From: an uncultured Clostridia bacterium
GTDB lineage: Bacteria > Bacillota > Peptococcia > Peptococcales > Peptococcaceae
DNA: 55,723 nt
Assembly (NCBI GenBank): GCA_944391625.1
Contig: CALXUG010000014.1
Location: forward strand, 1 to 55,723
Direction: 5' to 3'
In this document: positions 1 through 9,606 of the stretch, piece by piece
How the letters are laid out: every line of letters begins with the position of its first letter
Position numbering within the stretch: the first letter of the stretch is position 1
Notes under the pieces: generated by a model
Seen by the model: only the letters and a program-made list of their open reading frames with translations
What the model was told of the DNA's origin: nothing
Databases searched by the model: none
Position numbers and translations under genes: made by a program

Positions 1-90
1 ATGAGAAAAAGATTTATGAGAAGTATTTTCTATTCCGAATACTTAGAATTTTTGCTTTACGGGTTTAAAATTTATACGTTTCTGCACAAC

Positions 91-132
91 AAAAAAAGTG
101 GTTATATAGTAGAAAACTACTACATAACCACT
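91..132 (-). terminator. Intrinsic terminator for a minus-strand transcript
   Basis: Positions 97-132 form a long hairpin (AGTGGTTAT pairs with ATAACCACT and the stem continues with one mismatch to an AAAA loop). A run of seven A at 91-97 becomes a T tract on the minus strand. This would end a minus-strand transcript, but no convincing minus-strand gene lies just to its right. The weak 48-codon frame at 1-147 crosses the hairpin and is not called. Confidence 0.5.
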
Positions 133-175
133 AAATATGTGTTATAAATCAGTATCTGAAAATGTATAATCTATC

Positions 176-315
176 GGACAATATCTGTTGCAGCGTCCAC
201 ACGCTGCTCTGGACAGCAGCTGCACGTATTTTTGTCGCTTTGGGCTTCGTCCGGCTCCATAAAATATGCTTGCCGCAGTCCATCCAGAGGTAGACTTTCT
301 GCAAAGAGATTGTCC
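176..315 (+). repeat. Structured dispersed repeat, copy A
   Basis: This 140-bp element recurs at 27763-27902 and, diverged, at 37755-37898. Outer arms 176-193 and 299-315 are complementary. GCTGCT (203-208) and AGCAGC (215-220) form a hairpin with loop CTGGAC (209-214). CGTATTTT (225-232) and AAAATATG (261-268) form a second hairpin whose loop contains GTCCGG (249-254), complementary to the first loop, so a kissing interaction is possible. The copy is about 230 bp upstream of dctP. Function is unknown. The rest of 1-543 shows no convincing gene. Confidence 0.7.
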
Positions 316-543
316 TCTTGGGGATTTTGAGAACTGCGATTACAGATGGTGTAACTGTATGGAAAACCGGTTAATTGTACTGATAATTTATGTGAAGTGC
401 TTTGACATTTCAAAAGAGGGAGGACAGCAGACGCATTTCACAGCAACATATTATACCAACAAGATGTGTATTGTTTTGTGATATAAAGCAGCACACCTGA
501 ATGAGCAATTATTTTTAAAATTAAGTAATGGGGGGTTTTTTCA

Positions 544-1599
544 ATGAGTTTAAAAGGAAAAAAATTAGTAGCAGGATTAGTATTAACAACATTTGCTATG
601 GCATCCGTTTTAACCGGTTGCGGTGGCGGCGACAAACCAGCGCAGGATGCAAACGCTGATGCTAATGCAGAACCAATTGTATTTACAGTAGCAAACGTAA
701 TGGCTACCGGCAACAATGTAACATTGGGGATTGAAAAATTTGGTGAATTGTTGGAAGAAAAATCCGGCGGTACAATGAAGCTGGAAATCCACTCCGATGC
801 CGAACTGGGCAATGATGTAGATACTACACAGCAGGTACAGGCCGGTTCTTTGGATATGGCCAACAGTTCTTCTGATAACTTTGGTGTATTTGTTCCAGAT
901 ATTCTGGCACTGTCCTTACCATACATCGTAAGCAGCGATAAACTGCCTGCTCTGTATGATGCAATTGATAATGGCGAACTGGGTAAATACTACAGAGAAA
1001 AAATGGCTGAACAGAATCTGCATCCAGTACTGTGGTGCGAATATGGATTCCGTTGCTTCCACTCTGCTACCAAACCAATTACCAGCCCGGCTGATATGAA
1101 AGATATGAAACTGCGTGCTACCAGCTCTCAGGTAGAACTGGCTGCTGCTGAAGCACTGGCTGCTCCTGCTCAGACTGTAGGTTGGGGCGAAACATACACT
1201 GCATTACAGCAGGGTACTGTAGATGGCGAATCCAACACATTTGGTCTGCTGCATGCTGCAAAACATGACGAAGTATTGAAATATGCTGTAACAAGTGAAC
1301 ACAACTATTCTAACCATATTCTGTTTATGGCTGAAGATAAATATCAGGCTCTGACCGATGAACAGAAAGGTTTCATCGACGCAGCTGCTGCTGAAGCACT
1401 GGCTTACGAACGTGAACTGACTGCACAGAGCGAATTGGACGCAAAAGAAGGCTTTAAAGAAAATGGCGTAGAAATCGTTGAACTGACTCCTGAACAGAAA
1501 GCCGAATGGGCAGATGCTATGAGCAGTGTTTATGACAAACTGGTTCCATCTGTTATTTCGCAGGAAGTTGTAGACTTGATCAAAGCTACGCAGGAATAA
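544..1599 (+). CDS. dctP: TRAP transporter solute-binding lipoprotein (DctP family)
   Basis: This is the extracytoplasmic solute receptor of a TRAP transporter. It captures a small carboxylate-type solute and delivers it to the membrane permease. At 351 aa it has the usual family length. The N-terminus is a lipoprotein signal: basic start, hydrophobic run, and lipobox L-T-G-C with Cys26, followed by a Gly/Asp/Ala-rich tether. The family block MKLRATSSQ is present; its Arg normally salt-bridges the substrate carboxylate. The block GWGETYTALQQGTVDGESN also follows the family pattern. The fused permease follows at 1837. Between them lies a stem-loop that probably lowers downstream expression, so receptor exceeds permease. 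Codon choice is strongly biased, suggesting high expression. The substrate cannot be told from sequence. Confidence 0.93.
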   Translation: MSLKGKKLVAGLVLTTFAMASVLTGCGGGDKPAQDANADANAEPIVFTVANVMATGNNVTLGIEKFGELLEEKSGGTMKLEIHSDAELGNDVDTTQQVQAGSLDMANSSSDNFGVFVPDILALSLPYIVSSDKLPALYDAIDNGELGKYYREKMAEQNLHPVLWCEYGFRCFHSATKPITSPADMKDMKLRATSSQVELAAAEALAAPAQTVGWGETYTALQQGTVDGESNTFGLLHAAKHDEVLKYAVTSEHNYSNHILFMAEDKYQALTDEQKGFIDAAAAEALAYERELTAQSELDAKEGFKENGVEIVELTPEQKAEWADAMSSVYDKLVPSVISQEVVDLIKATQE

Positions 1600-1639
1600 T
1601 GTTGCTGCAGGCTGAACAACGAAAATTTTGAATAATAAG

Positions 1640-1695
1640 GCAGAACTGCTGTGGAGAAACGCAATTTTAAAAGCCGCAGTTCTGCTTTCTTTTTC
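1640..1695 (+). terminator. Terminator or attenuator between dctP and dctQM
   Basis: GCAGAACTGC (1640-1649) pairs perfectly with GCAGTTCTGC (1676-1685) and is followed by TTTCTTTTT. The position, between receptor and permease genes of one transporter, suggests partial termination or 3'-end protection of the dctP mRNA. Confidence 0.65.
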
Positions 1696-1836
1696 ACATA
1701 ATCAGGATGGAGTTATTTTTATATTCGTAAAAAGGATTTGTTATTTTAGCTGTCCTACATAACAGTGTTTTTACTGTTACTGTCAAGATCATTCTTAAAC
1801 ATCATGTATTTGTACTTATTTAGAGAGGTGAGTTGT

Positions 1837-3720
1837 ATGACAGAAGCACTTGCAGGAAAAAAAAGCGGCGGTAAAAATCCGTTGCGCTGGTTGAATGACA
1901 ATTTTGAAAGTATTTTTCTTGTAACCGGGTTGCTGGGTATGATTTTTTTGATTACCTGGCAGGTTGCCTATCGTTATGTTATTACCAAATTTACGCCTGG
2001 CGCCAGCACTATGGTGGCTGCAGCGCCGGAAGAATTGGCTCGTTATCTTTTTGTATGGATTTCTTATCTGGCTGTGCCGGTTGCCATCAAAACAAGAGAT
2101 TTAATTCGTGTAGATATTGTGTATGATATGCTGCCGAAACGGCTGCAAAATATGAGCTGGGTTATCGTAGATGCCGCCATGCTGATTTGGGCCGGTGTAA
2201 TCACGTATGAAGGTATTATTCATGTATCAAAACTGATGGGTTTTGCATCTGCAACACCGGTATTAAAAATTCCTTTCTGGATTTTATATCTGATTTTGCC
2301 AATTGCTTTTGGTCTGTGCATATTCCGTACTTTACAGGACCTGGCAAAACAGGTGAAAGAAACAGGAACAGTAGATACCTTGCTGGCTATCGCACTGGCA
2401 GTGGTGCTTTGTCTGCCATTTATATTTAAACTGCCGATTGCCACAGCGGTATATCTGTTTGGTTATTTTGCAATTTTACTGGTGCTGGGTGTGCCAATCG
2501 CGATGTCTTTAGGGATTGCTGCCATGTTTACCATTTGGGCGGCGCATCCGATTGATATTTCCTACACTGCGCAGGTATCCTTTGCAGCCATTGATAAAGC
2601 CTCCATTATGGCAATTCCGTTCTTTGTTGCATCGGGGAACTTTATGGGCGAAGGCGGACTTTCTCGCCGATTGTTCCATATGTGCGATGAATTTTTGGGC
2701 AATGCCTTTGGCGGTTTGGCCATTGCTACCGTTGTAACCTGCGTATTGTTTGGGGCTATGAGCGGTTCTGGTCCTGCTACAGTAGCGGCCATTGGCGCAT
2801 TGTGTATTCCTGCTATGGTTGACCGCGGCTATGACAAAAAATTTGCTACTGCGGTGGTTGCCTGTGCCGGCGCCATTGGTGTATTGATTCCGCCAAGTAA
2901 TCCGTTTGTGGTATACGCCATTTCAGCCAATGTTTCCGTAGGGAAATTGTTTATGGCCGGTATTGTACCGGGATTGTTGGTTGCTGCCGTATTAATTTTT
3001 TATAGTTATTTTGAAGCAAAAAAACATGGCTGGCGTGGTGAAAACCGTGTGCGTACTGCCAAAACAAAAATGACTGCCGTTTGGGATGCCAAATGGGCGC
3101 TGTTGGTTCCGGTTATCATTCTGGGCGGTATTTACGGCGGTTTTATGACACCGACCGAAGCTGCCGCAGTTGCTTCTTTCTATGGATTGATTATCGGTAT
3201 CTTTGTGCATAAAGAATTGAATAAGGAAAATCTGATTCCTTGCTTGATCAGTTCTGCCTGCACTTCGTCCATGATTATTGTGCTGATGGCTATGGCGCAG
3301 ATTTTCGGCAGTATCATGTCCATCGAACGAATTCCAACCATGGTTGCCGAATTTATTTTGAGCTTAACAACCAATAAGATTTTGATTCTGATTTTAATCA
3401 ACGTTCTGCTGCTGATCGTGGGTACTTTTATGGAAGCCCTGGCTGCCATCATTATTCTGGTTCCGCTGTTGCTGCCGATTATTACCCAGTTGGGCGTAGA
3501 TCCGCTGCATTTTGGTGTGATTATGGTATTAAACTTAGCGATCGGTTTCATTACGCCTCCGGTAGGTGTAAACCTGTTTGTGGCTTGCGGTATATCCAAG
3601 TTAAAGCTGTTTGATGTAGCCAAGGCCGCGCTTCCGATGCTGGGTTTGATGATTATTGTACTTTTGGTGGTAACCTATTGGCCGCCGTTGTCCTTAGCGT
3701 TAACAGCCTTTGTAAAATAA
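1837..3720 (+). CDS. dctM: TRAP transporter fused permease (DctQM)
   Basis: This membrane protein fuses the small DctQ subunit to the large DctM subunit of a TRAP transporter and imports the solute bound by the upstream DctP, driven by an ion gradient. The ATG at 1837 is chosen because GAGAGGTGAG precedes it; the frame is open further upstream without a ribosome site. Residues about 1-190 carry the four DctQ helices, including the block ARYLFVWISYLAVP. The rest is a DctM domain with many helices and family motifs GEGGLSRR, FGAMSGSGPATVAAIG, IPPSNPFVVYA and GFITPPVGVN. At 627 aa it fits Q-M fusions. It pairs with dctP. Confidence 0.93.
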   Translation: MTEALAGKKSGGKNPLRWLNDNFESIFLVTGLLGMIFLITWQVAYRYVITKFTPGASTMVAAAPEELARYLFVWISYLAVPVAIKTRDLIRVDIVYDMLPKRLQNMSWVIVDAAMLIWAGVITYEGIIHVSKLMGFASATPVLKIPFWILYLILPIAFGLCIFRTLQDLAKQVKETGTVDTLLAIALAVVLCLPFIFKLPIATAVYLFGYFAILLVLGVPIAMSLGIAAMFTIWAAHPIDISYTAQVSFAAIDKASIMAIPFFVASGNFMGEGGLSRRLFHMCDEFLGNAFGGLAIATVVTCVLFGAMSGSGPATVAAIGALCIPAMVDRGYDKKFATAVVACAGAIGVLIPPSNPFVVYAISANVSVGKLFMAGIVPGLLVAAVLIFYSYFEAKKHGWRGENRVRTAKTKMTAVWDAKWALLVPVIILGGIYGGFMTPTEAAAVASFYGLIIGIFVHKELNKENLIPCLISSACTSSMIIVLMAMAQIFGSIMSIERIPTMVAEFILSLTTNKILILILINVLLLIVGTFMEALAAIIILVPLLLPIITQLGVDPLHFGVIMVLNLAIGFITPPVGVNLFVACGISKLKLFDVAKAALPMLGLMIIVLLVVTYWPPLSLALTAFVK

Positions 3721-3910
3721 TTCTTGGTTTCCCCTTAAAATGTAATACAAATAGAAAGAGTCAGCCCCTGCGGCTGGCTTTTTCTTATGTAAAAATTTGT
3801 AATTCTATGGACAGTGTAATGTTTTGGCAGGAAAACTTTAGAATACAAATAGTGAATATTTATTCAATATATATCTTCGGAAAATGGCGCTGATTTCAGT
3901 GATGAACAAC

Positions 3911-3942
3911 AGGTGTAGTTTGTAGACGACACCTATTTTTTT
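3911..3942 (+). terminator. Terminator-like hairpin, repeat family 2 (copy 1)
   Basis: AGGTGT (3911-3916) pairs with ACACCT (3929-3934) and is followed by ATTTTTTT. The same design recurs at 4124 and 54191, each preceded by an A-rich stretch. Confidence 0.6.
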
Positions 3943-4123
3943 GTCCGTTGTGCAGCCCAAAATGAGAGCGACAACAGGAGATGGATAAGGGACAATGACA
4001 TGCAGGGAAAAGGTACAGTTTTGCCGTAGAAGACGTGAAGTTGGAATCAATGGGCAGAGGTGAGGAAACTGCTTTGGGCTGTTAAAACGCCATATAAAGC
4101 CTTGTGCAAGGATATTGAGAAAG

Positions 4124-4154
4124 GGTGTAGTCTGTAGGCTGCACCTATTTTTTT
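4124..4154 (+). terminator. Terminator-like hairpin, repeat family 2 (copy 2)
   Basis: GGTGTAG (4124-4130) pairs with CTGCACC (4139-4145) using one G-U pair, then ATTTTTTT. It resembles the copies at 3911 and 54191. Confidence 0.65.
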
Positions 4155-4342
4155 GTGCAGCAGGAGATCGGTTGATGGCTGTTGAAAGAATACCTCCAAA
4201 GAGCGGATAAAACAGAATTTGCTGTGATTCACAGACAGAAAAACAAACAGGGAAAAGTAGAATGATTGTCTTGGTTTTGATCAGAACCGGAGCAATCATC
4301 ATATTCATTCCACAAATGCTTATATAATATATATACTACTGT

Positions 4343-4471
4343 GAAAACATAAAACATGCTAAAACATTAAAACATACAAACACTGAAAAACATTACAACC
4401 GTAAAAACAAAAAACAAATAAAACACCCTTAAACATAAATAAACATAACAAACATGGAAAACAAGAAAAAC
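4343..4471. repeat. A-tract array (AAAACAT-like units)
   Basis: Runs of three to six A separated by short C/T spacers recur roughly every 9-12 bases. The strand is almost free of G. Such spacing is compatible with intrinsic DNA curvature. No coding frame is supported. Confidence 0.5.
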
Positions 4472-5153
4472 GGCAGTGCCGTTAAAAATAAAATTAATAA
4501 ATAAAGCTGTCAGGTTCATTGGCTGAAAATGCAAAAGTGAAGTTGCGGCGCAAATAAAGTAACTTAGCGTACAAAGAAAAAGCAGAGCAATCCTGTGGAT
4601 GTAATGGCAGCAAACCCTGTGACAGACAGCGTTACAGACGCTTTAAAAAAATAAATTCTGTAAGTTTTGCAAAGAAATCTGCCGATTTGCGTGTATACTG
4701 CCAGCAGTGTTATCCATCTGAGAAGCGGCACAATTGGTTTTAAGAGCAGAAATACCACTATCAGGCATCAGTGTTCCATCGGGGAGAAAACCATAGCTTA
4801 AAAACAAAAATACAGCTTCTCGGCAATTTGGAGACATGTTTGAATAAAAACAGGAGCAAAAACTAAAATTGTTGACAGGGTGTCGGTAAGTGGAAAAAGA
4901 ACGCAAATGTGATTAAATATACATATATGTGAATACAATTAAAAACTAAAATTATTATTTTTAGCGAAGAATGGGCAGTAAACAATATATTTTGTCAAAG
5001 GGGCTTGTATTGTTTGAAAAAAATGCATAAAATAATACCAGCTGTTTTTCATTGCGTTGAACACAAATAACAATTATATAGAAGGAATTGCTACAGTAAA
5101 TTTTTAATTTTTGTTTTGCTGCGCTATTATTTTACATAGAAAGAAGGAACGAA

Positions 5154-6587
5154 ATGGAATCTATACAAAAAATTCACCGTAAAAGGTGGTTTATTTTTTT
5201 TGCTGTTGTGCTGACAACTTTTATTAACTGTGTAGACGGCAGCAGTGTTAATGTGGCACTGCCCAGTATGGCCGATGAGTTGGGTGTTACCATGGCCGGT
5301 ATCGAATGGGTGGTAACTGCGTATACGTTAGTGATTATCTGTTTGATTTTAGTGTTTGGCAAGCTGGGCGATACAATAGGAAAGGATAAAATCTTTAAGG
5401 CCGGAATTTTGGTTTTTTTAACCGGTTCGACAGTTTGTTTCTTATCCGGCAGTTATGCTATGCTGCTGACAGGCCGTATTATTGAAGGGATTGGTTCCGC
5501 TGCAACTATGGCTAACAGCCAGGGGATTATTGTACAGAGCTTTCCTGTTCACGAGCGGGGAAAAGCGCTGGGAATTTCCGGCAGCAGTGTGGCGTTAGGT
5601 TCTATGGTGGGGCCGTCTATCGGCGGATTTATTGTGTCTTATTTCAACTGGAACGTAATTTTTGCGTTAAATATCCCCATTGCATTGCTGTGCTTTATAT
5701 TGAGCTGCAAATTTCTGCCGGATATGTCCAGCGGAAAGCAGGAGAAAGCCGATATTGGCGGTGTGCTGTTGTTTATGGTGATGATTCTCTGTGTGTATGG
5801 CGGGGTCAAGCTGCTGCAGGCGGGAGCCAGCTATTATCTGTATTGCTTGCTGATCGTGCTTGCAGCCATCGCAGTGGGTTTTGTATTTGTGCGTTGGGAG
5901 CGGCGGCGCAGCAATGCAATGCTCAATCTGCATCTATTTGAAAATAAATTGTTTGCAGTCAGCATCTTTTGCGCTTTTTTATCCTTCTTTGCTATTGCAG
6001 GACACAATTTTATCCAGCCCTTCTATTTGCAGAAGGTGCAGATGCTGGATGCAGCCCATACCGGATTGCTGATGATGGCCTATTCTCTGACCATGTGTAT
6101 TGTTGCGCCATTTAGCGGACAGTTGTCGGATAAAATTGGTTCGGAGTTTTTATGTTTTGTAGGTTTATGCATTATCACAGCGGCGTTATTAGTGCTGTCT
6201 ACATTAGGTGTAGATACTTCGCTGGTGGTATTTTTGATAGGTTCTATTACCATGTCCATCGGGATGGCCATGTTTCAGTCGCCCAATACGTCGCTGATTA
6301 TGTCAACGGTAGGCAGGGAAAATACTGGTATTGCGGGCAGTATCAATGGCTTAGCCCGTAATCTCGGTATGGTATTTGGTATTTCTTTATCTACAGTTCT
6401 TTTGTATAATATAATGAGCGGGCAGTTGGGCTATACGGTAATGAGTTATGTAGATGGACAGGAGCTTGTTTTTGTCACTGCCATGCAGTGGGTGTATCGT
6501 TTTATGGCCTTGATTAGTGCAATTGGCGCAATTTTAACAGGATTACGCTGGAAAAATCGAAAGGAGCAGGAACATGGATTGGATTGA
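5154..6587 (+). CDS. MFS drug/solute exporter (DHA2, EmrB/QacA type)
   Basis: This is a proton-driven efflux permease of the major facilitator superfamily. It has 477 aa and about 14 predicted helices, as in the 14-helix EmrB/QacA group. The motif GKLGDTIGKDK lies between helices 2 and 3 (family motif A). VALGSMVGPSIGGFI is the antiporter motif C. The ATG at 5154 follows AGAAGGAACGAA. The gene overlaps prmA by 14 nt, so the two are probably co-translated even though the functions differ. The exported compound is unknown. Confidence 0.88.
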   Translation: MESIQKIHRKRWFIFFAVVLTTFINCVDGSSVNVALPSMADELGVTMAGIEWVVTAYTLVIICLILVFGKLGDTIGKDKIFKAGILVFLTGSTVCFLSGSYAMLLTGRIIEGIGSAATMANSQGIIVQSFPVHERGKALGISGSSVALGSMVGPSIGGFIVSYFNWNVIFALNIPIALLCFILSCKFLPDMSSGKQEKADIGGVLLFMVMILCVYGGVKLLQAGASYYLYCLLIVLAAIAVGFVFVRWERRRSNAMLNLHLFENKLFAVSIFCAFLSFFAIAGHNFIQPFYLQKVQMLDAAHTGLLMMAYSLTMCIVAPFSGQLSDKIGSEFLCFVGLCIITAALLVLSTLGVDTSLVVFLIGSITMSIGMAMFQSPNTSLIMSTVGRENTGIAGSINGLARNLGMVFGISLSTVLLYNIMSGQLGYTVMSYVDGQELVFVTAMQWVYRFMALISAIGAILTGLRWKNRKEQEHGLD

Positions 6588-7512
6588 AATAAAAATGGAA
6601 GTACAAGACAGAGAAGCGGTGGATGGCATTTCTAATATGCTGGCCGAAATGGGGACAGGCGGTGTTATGATTGAGGATCCGCAGGCCATTGCTGATTATG
6701 CCGAAAGCGGACAGTGGGATGCCCATGAATTTAGCGATGAATTGCTGCATAGAAAAGAAATTTATATTAAATCTTATCTGCCGCAGGATGAAAATCTGAT
6801 GAGTCGGATTGAGCAGATTATCATTGAGTTGAACGAAATTGAAATTCGGATGCAGATGGGCCCTACCCGTGTTACCTATAAGCCTGTACAAGAGGAGGAC
6901 TGGGCCAATGCCTGGAAAGTATATTTTAAACCGGAGCGCATCGGCAAAAAGACTGTGATTAAACCAACCTGGGAAGCTTATGACAAGCAAGAAGGGGATT
7001 TGGTGATTGAAATTGACCCCGGAATGGCGTTCGGCACCGGTAATCATGCGACTACGGCGCTTTGTCTGCAGATGTTGGAGGAATATGTACAGCCGGGCAT
7101 GGATGTGATAGATGTTGGCACAGGCAGCGGTATTCTGGCAGTGCAGGCCGGTTTGTTAGGCGCCGGCAGTGTACAGGCGATGGATTTTGATACGGTAGCA
7201 GTATCAGCTGCAACGGAGAATGTAGCGCTAAACCATTTGGAAAAGACTGTATCTGTATGTCAGAGTGATTTGCTGGCGCAGGCGCAGGGAAAAGCGGATT
7301 TAATTGTGGCTAATATTATTGCAGATATTATTATTCGCTTAACGCCGACAGCAAAAGAATATCTGAAAGGGCCAAAATTGTTTATTTCTTCCGGTATTAT
7401 TGATACTCGCAAGGATGATGTGCTGGCAGCTTTGCAGCAAAATGGTTTTGCCGTTGTTGAAGTGCGGGAAGATAAAGGATGGGTGGCAATTGCTGCTCGT
7501 TACCAAGGGTAA
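6574..7512 (+). CDS. prmA: Ribosomal protein L11 methyltransferase
   Basis: PrmA methylates ribosomal protein L11 in the cytoplasm using S-adenosylmethionine. The 312-aa protein has the N-terminal substrate-recognition domain (about 1-120) with the block EEDWANAWKVYFKP. A Rossmann methyltransferase domain follows, with DPGMAFGTGNHATT and the SAM-binding loop DVGTGSGILA. IVANIIADIII is the post-motif region. Its 5' end overlaps the exporter gene, and rsmE starts 6 nt downstream. The prmA-rsmE order is common in Bacillota. Confidence 0.96.
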   Translation: MDWIEIKMEVQDREAVDGISNMLAEMGTGGVMIEDPQAIADYAESGQWDAHEFSDELLHRKEIYIKSYLPQDENLMSRIEQIIIELNEIEIRMQMGPTRVTYKPVQEEDWANAWKVYFKPERIGKKTVIKPTWEAYDKQEGDLVIEIDPGMAFGTGNHATTALCLQMLEEYVQPGMDVIDVGTGSGILAVQAGLLGAGSVQAMDFDTVAVSAATENVALNHLEKTVSVCQSDLLAQAQGKADLIVANIIADIIIRLTPTAKEYLKGPKLFISSGIIDTRKDDVLAALQQNGFAVVEVREDKGWVAIAARYQG

Positions 7513-7518
7513 CCGGAT

Positions 7519-8265
7519 ATGAGAAGATTTTTTGTAACGCCGGAAGCAGTGCAGGGAAATACAGTAGTATTTGATGGTGAATTGGCGCACCATATGGGTA
7601 AGGTGCTGCGTTTATCGGCTGGGGAGCAGATAACGGTATGTGTTGGTGACGGAACCGTTTATCTGGTAGAACTGGACCAATTCAACAGAGAATGTGTTAG
7701 CGGCATTATTCTGGAACAGTTGGATCATCAGACAGAAACTGATGTGGAGATTATTTTATATCAGGGAATGCCCAAGGGGGACAAACTGGAGCTGATTATT
7801 CAGAAATGTACCGAATTGGGCGTCAGCGCTATTGTACCGGTGGAAACGGCCCGCTCGATTGTACATCTGGACAGTAGTAAAGCGGCAAAAAAAATAGAGC
7901 GGTGGCAGAAAATTGCCCAGGAAGCCAGTCAGCAATCCAAACGGATTCAGGTACCGCAGGTTGGCCCGTACTTGCAATGGAAACAGTTTTTACAGCAAAT
8001 ACAACGGGAAGATGGGCTGACCATCGTCTTTTGGGAAGATGAGCAGACGCAGGGGCTAAAAGCGCTGCTGCGCAGTCAAACCGAAAAACCCAAGTGTATT
8101 CAGTTGATTGTAGGTCCGGAAGGCGGTTTGGCCGAAGAGGAAGTGGAGCAGCTGCGGCAATTGGGCGTGGTGAGCGCCAGCTTGGGCAAACGGATCCTGC
8201 GTACCGAAACAGCCGGAATGGCAGGAATTGCAATGGTATTGTATGAGTATGATGAATTAGGGTAA
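7519..8265 (+). CDS. rsmE: 16S rRNA (uracil1498-N3)-methyltransferase
   Basis: RsmE methylates U1498 of 16S rRNA. The 248-aa protein begins with the PUA-like RNA-binding region (MRRFFVTPEAV, then DGELAHHMGKVLRL). It continues into a SPOUT methyltransferase fold with the knot signatures LIVGPEGGLAEEEVE and LGKRILRTETAG. The start follows the prmA stop by 6 nt with a weak ribosome site, suggesting translational coupling. Confidence 0.96.
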   Translation: MRRFFVTPEAVQGNTVVFDGELAHHMGKVLRLSAGEQITVCVGDGTVYLVELDQFNRECVSGIILEQLDHQTETDVEIILYQGMPKGDKLELIIQKCTELGVSAIVPVETARSIVHLDSSKAAKKIERWQKIAQEASQQSKRIQVPQVGPYLQWKQFLQQIQREDGLTIVFWEDEQTQGLKALLRSQTEKPKCIQLIVGPEGGLAEEEVEQLRQLGVVSASLGKRILRTETAGMAGIAMVLYEYDELG

Positions 8266-8269
8266 AAGA

Positions 8270-8364
8270 AAAAAGAACTATCAACTTTTTGAATGTTCTC
8301 CCATCATTAGAATAAAAATCTAACGCTGGGAGGAAAGATTCGTTTTTGGTTGATGGTTCTTTTT
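8270..8364 (+). terminator. Long branched terminator between rsmE and the CDF gene
   Basis: AAAAAGAACTATCAAC (8270-8285) pairs with GTTGATGGTTCTTTTT (8349-8364) over 16 positions with one wobble. Inside are CTCCCA/TGGGAG and TTAGA/TCTAA stems. T runs occur on both sides, so it can serve both converging genes. Confidence 0.65.
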
Positions 8365-8404
8365 ATTACTTTGTTCATTTCATTTAATGAAGTGATTGTT
8401 ATAG

Positions 8405-9358
8405 TCAGACTGCTGGATTTACATGAATCATAATATGTTTGGTATTGGGAAAGTTGAATTCTACACTATGGTGTACTTGCTCGGCTACATCGTGGGCTTC
8501 GCGCAGAGACACAGAGCCGTCTACAGTAATTTCCAAATCAATGTAGACTTTATTGCCAAACATTCTGGTGTGTAGCAGGTCTACACACAGCACGCCTTTT
8601 TGTGCAGCAATAAATTCAGTCAGTCGTTTTTCGTAGTCTTCGCCGCAAGAAGTATCCAACATTTTTTTCACTGCGTCTATCAAAATATCATAAGCTACTT
8701 TTAGAATAAACAGGCAAATAATCACACTGGCGATAGGGTCCAATACAGGAAATCCGAGCATAGCACCGCCAATCCCAATCAGGGAACCAACAGATGAGAA
8801 CGCATCGGAACGATGGTGCCAGGCGTCAGCCATAAAGGCTGCAGAGTTTAAAATTTTGGCATAATGTCTTGTATACCAGTACATGGCTTCTTTGACAACG
8901 ATTGAAATGATGGCGGCTACCAGTGCAATGGTACCTGGTACAGCCAAGGTGTCATAATTACCGGCAAATATTTTTTCCAGCCCTACCTTACCAATTCCCA
9001 GACCTGTGCCCAGCAAAATGAGCCCCAATAGCAGAGATGCTACGCACTCTATACGGTCGTGCCCATAAGGGTGTTGTTTATCGGCATCTTTTTTGGAAAT
9101 TTGAACACCAATGAAAGCAATGAATGTGGCAAATACATCAGAAAAGGAATGGACAGCATCGGAGATCATAGCGCCGGAATGTCCATAAATACCAGCAAAA
9201 AGTTTAAATGCAGATAAGATGATATTGCCTACGATACCTACAAAGGAAATTTGCTTTAAAATAATCGTTTCATCAAGATAAGACAGTGCGGTTAAAATAT
9301 CTGCCTCGTTATTCTGTGCAGTGGATGCTGCTGCACTGTTATTTTTGTGTTGTTTCAT
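8405..9358 (-). CDS. Cation diffusion facilitator (CDF) metal exporter
   Basis: CDF proteins export divalent cations in exchange for protons. The 317-aa protein has six helices. Metal-site motifs are visible: HSGAMISDAVHSFSDV in helix 2 (H..D pattern) and AWHHRSDAFSSVG in helix 5 (HxxxD). A C-terminal cytoplasmic domain of about 80 residues ends in HIMIHVNP. The ATG is preceded by GGAGGG. The leader carries a NiCo (czcD) riboswitch with terminator and a strong promoter, so induction by Ni, Co or Fe is expected. That argues for export of one of these metals rather than zinc. Confidence 0.92.
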   Translation of the reverse strand: MKQHKNNSAAASTAQNNEADILTALSYLDETIILKQISFVGIVGNIILSAFKLFAGIYGHSGAMISDAVHSFSDVFATFIAFIGVQISKKDADKQHPYGHDRIECVASLLLGLILLGTGLGIGKVGLEKIFAGNYDTLAVPGTIALVAAIISIVVKEAMYWYTRHYAKILNSAAFMADAWHHRSDAFSSVGSLIGIGGAMLGFPVLDPIASVIICLFILKVAYDILIDAVKKMLDTSCGEDYEKRLTEFIAAQKGVLCVDLLHTRMFGNKVYIDLEITVDGSVSLREAHDVAEQVHHSVEFNFPNTKHIMIHVNPAV

Positions 9359-9433
9359 AGAATGAGCCCTCCAATTGTGTTAAGTAACTATCTATTCTCT
9401 CATGCGATTTGTTGAGTGAACGCTATCCAAGGG

Positions 9434-9556
9434 CAAAAAAATACACCCGCAGGATATTTCTGTCCCACGGATGTTTTGTGCTTCATCCATTGCCGGATTG
9501 TTCCGGCCCGACTACAATTACTGCATTGCAACATTGCGTCTGCTCAGTTTATACTG
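9434..9556 (-). promoter_or_regulatory. NiCo (czcD) riboswitch with overlapping terminator
   Basis: Read on the minus strand, the leader has CTGAGCAG, then AGTCGGGC, a CCGGA/TCCGG hairpin, GGCAATGGATG and CATCCGTGGGACAG. From memory this matches the order and conserved bases of the NiCo riboswitch class. CATCCG can instead pair with CGGGTG just before TATTTTTTT, forming a terminator that excludes the GGATG/CATCC aptamer stem. It is therefore probably a transcription-terminating ON switch for the CDF exporter. Confidence 0.85.
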
Positions 9557-9606
9557 TTACTCGTATATCATATTAGATATGCAAAAGCAGTGTAAAGAAT
9601 GACTTA

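Larger units (their letters stand above)
3721..5153. other. Gene-poor A-rich region
   Basis: This 1.4-kb stretch holds no gene I can support. It contains two copies of a short terminator-like hairpin repeat (3911-3942 and 4124-4154) and an A-tract array (4343-4471). Minus-strand open frames at 3838-4308 and 4643-4906 have no ribosome site or recognisable domain; the first is largely the shadow of the two hairpin repeats. It may be a decayed locus. Confidence 0.5.

Noticed and set aside
1-147. 48-codon open frame at the left edge
   Set aside because: It has no recognisable domain or ribosome site within the window and runs across a strong hairpin.
438-926. 162-residue minus-strand frame opposite dctP
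   Set aside because: Shadow of the biased codons of dctP, with no ribosome site or family resemblance.
3838-4308. 156-residue minus-strand frame
   Set aside because: It spans two repeated terminator hairpins and has internal similarity that comes from them.
4643-4906. 87-residue minus-strand frame in the gene-poor region
   Set aside because: No family resemblance or ribosome site; might be a decayed gene but cannot be supported.
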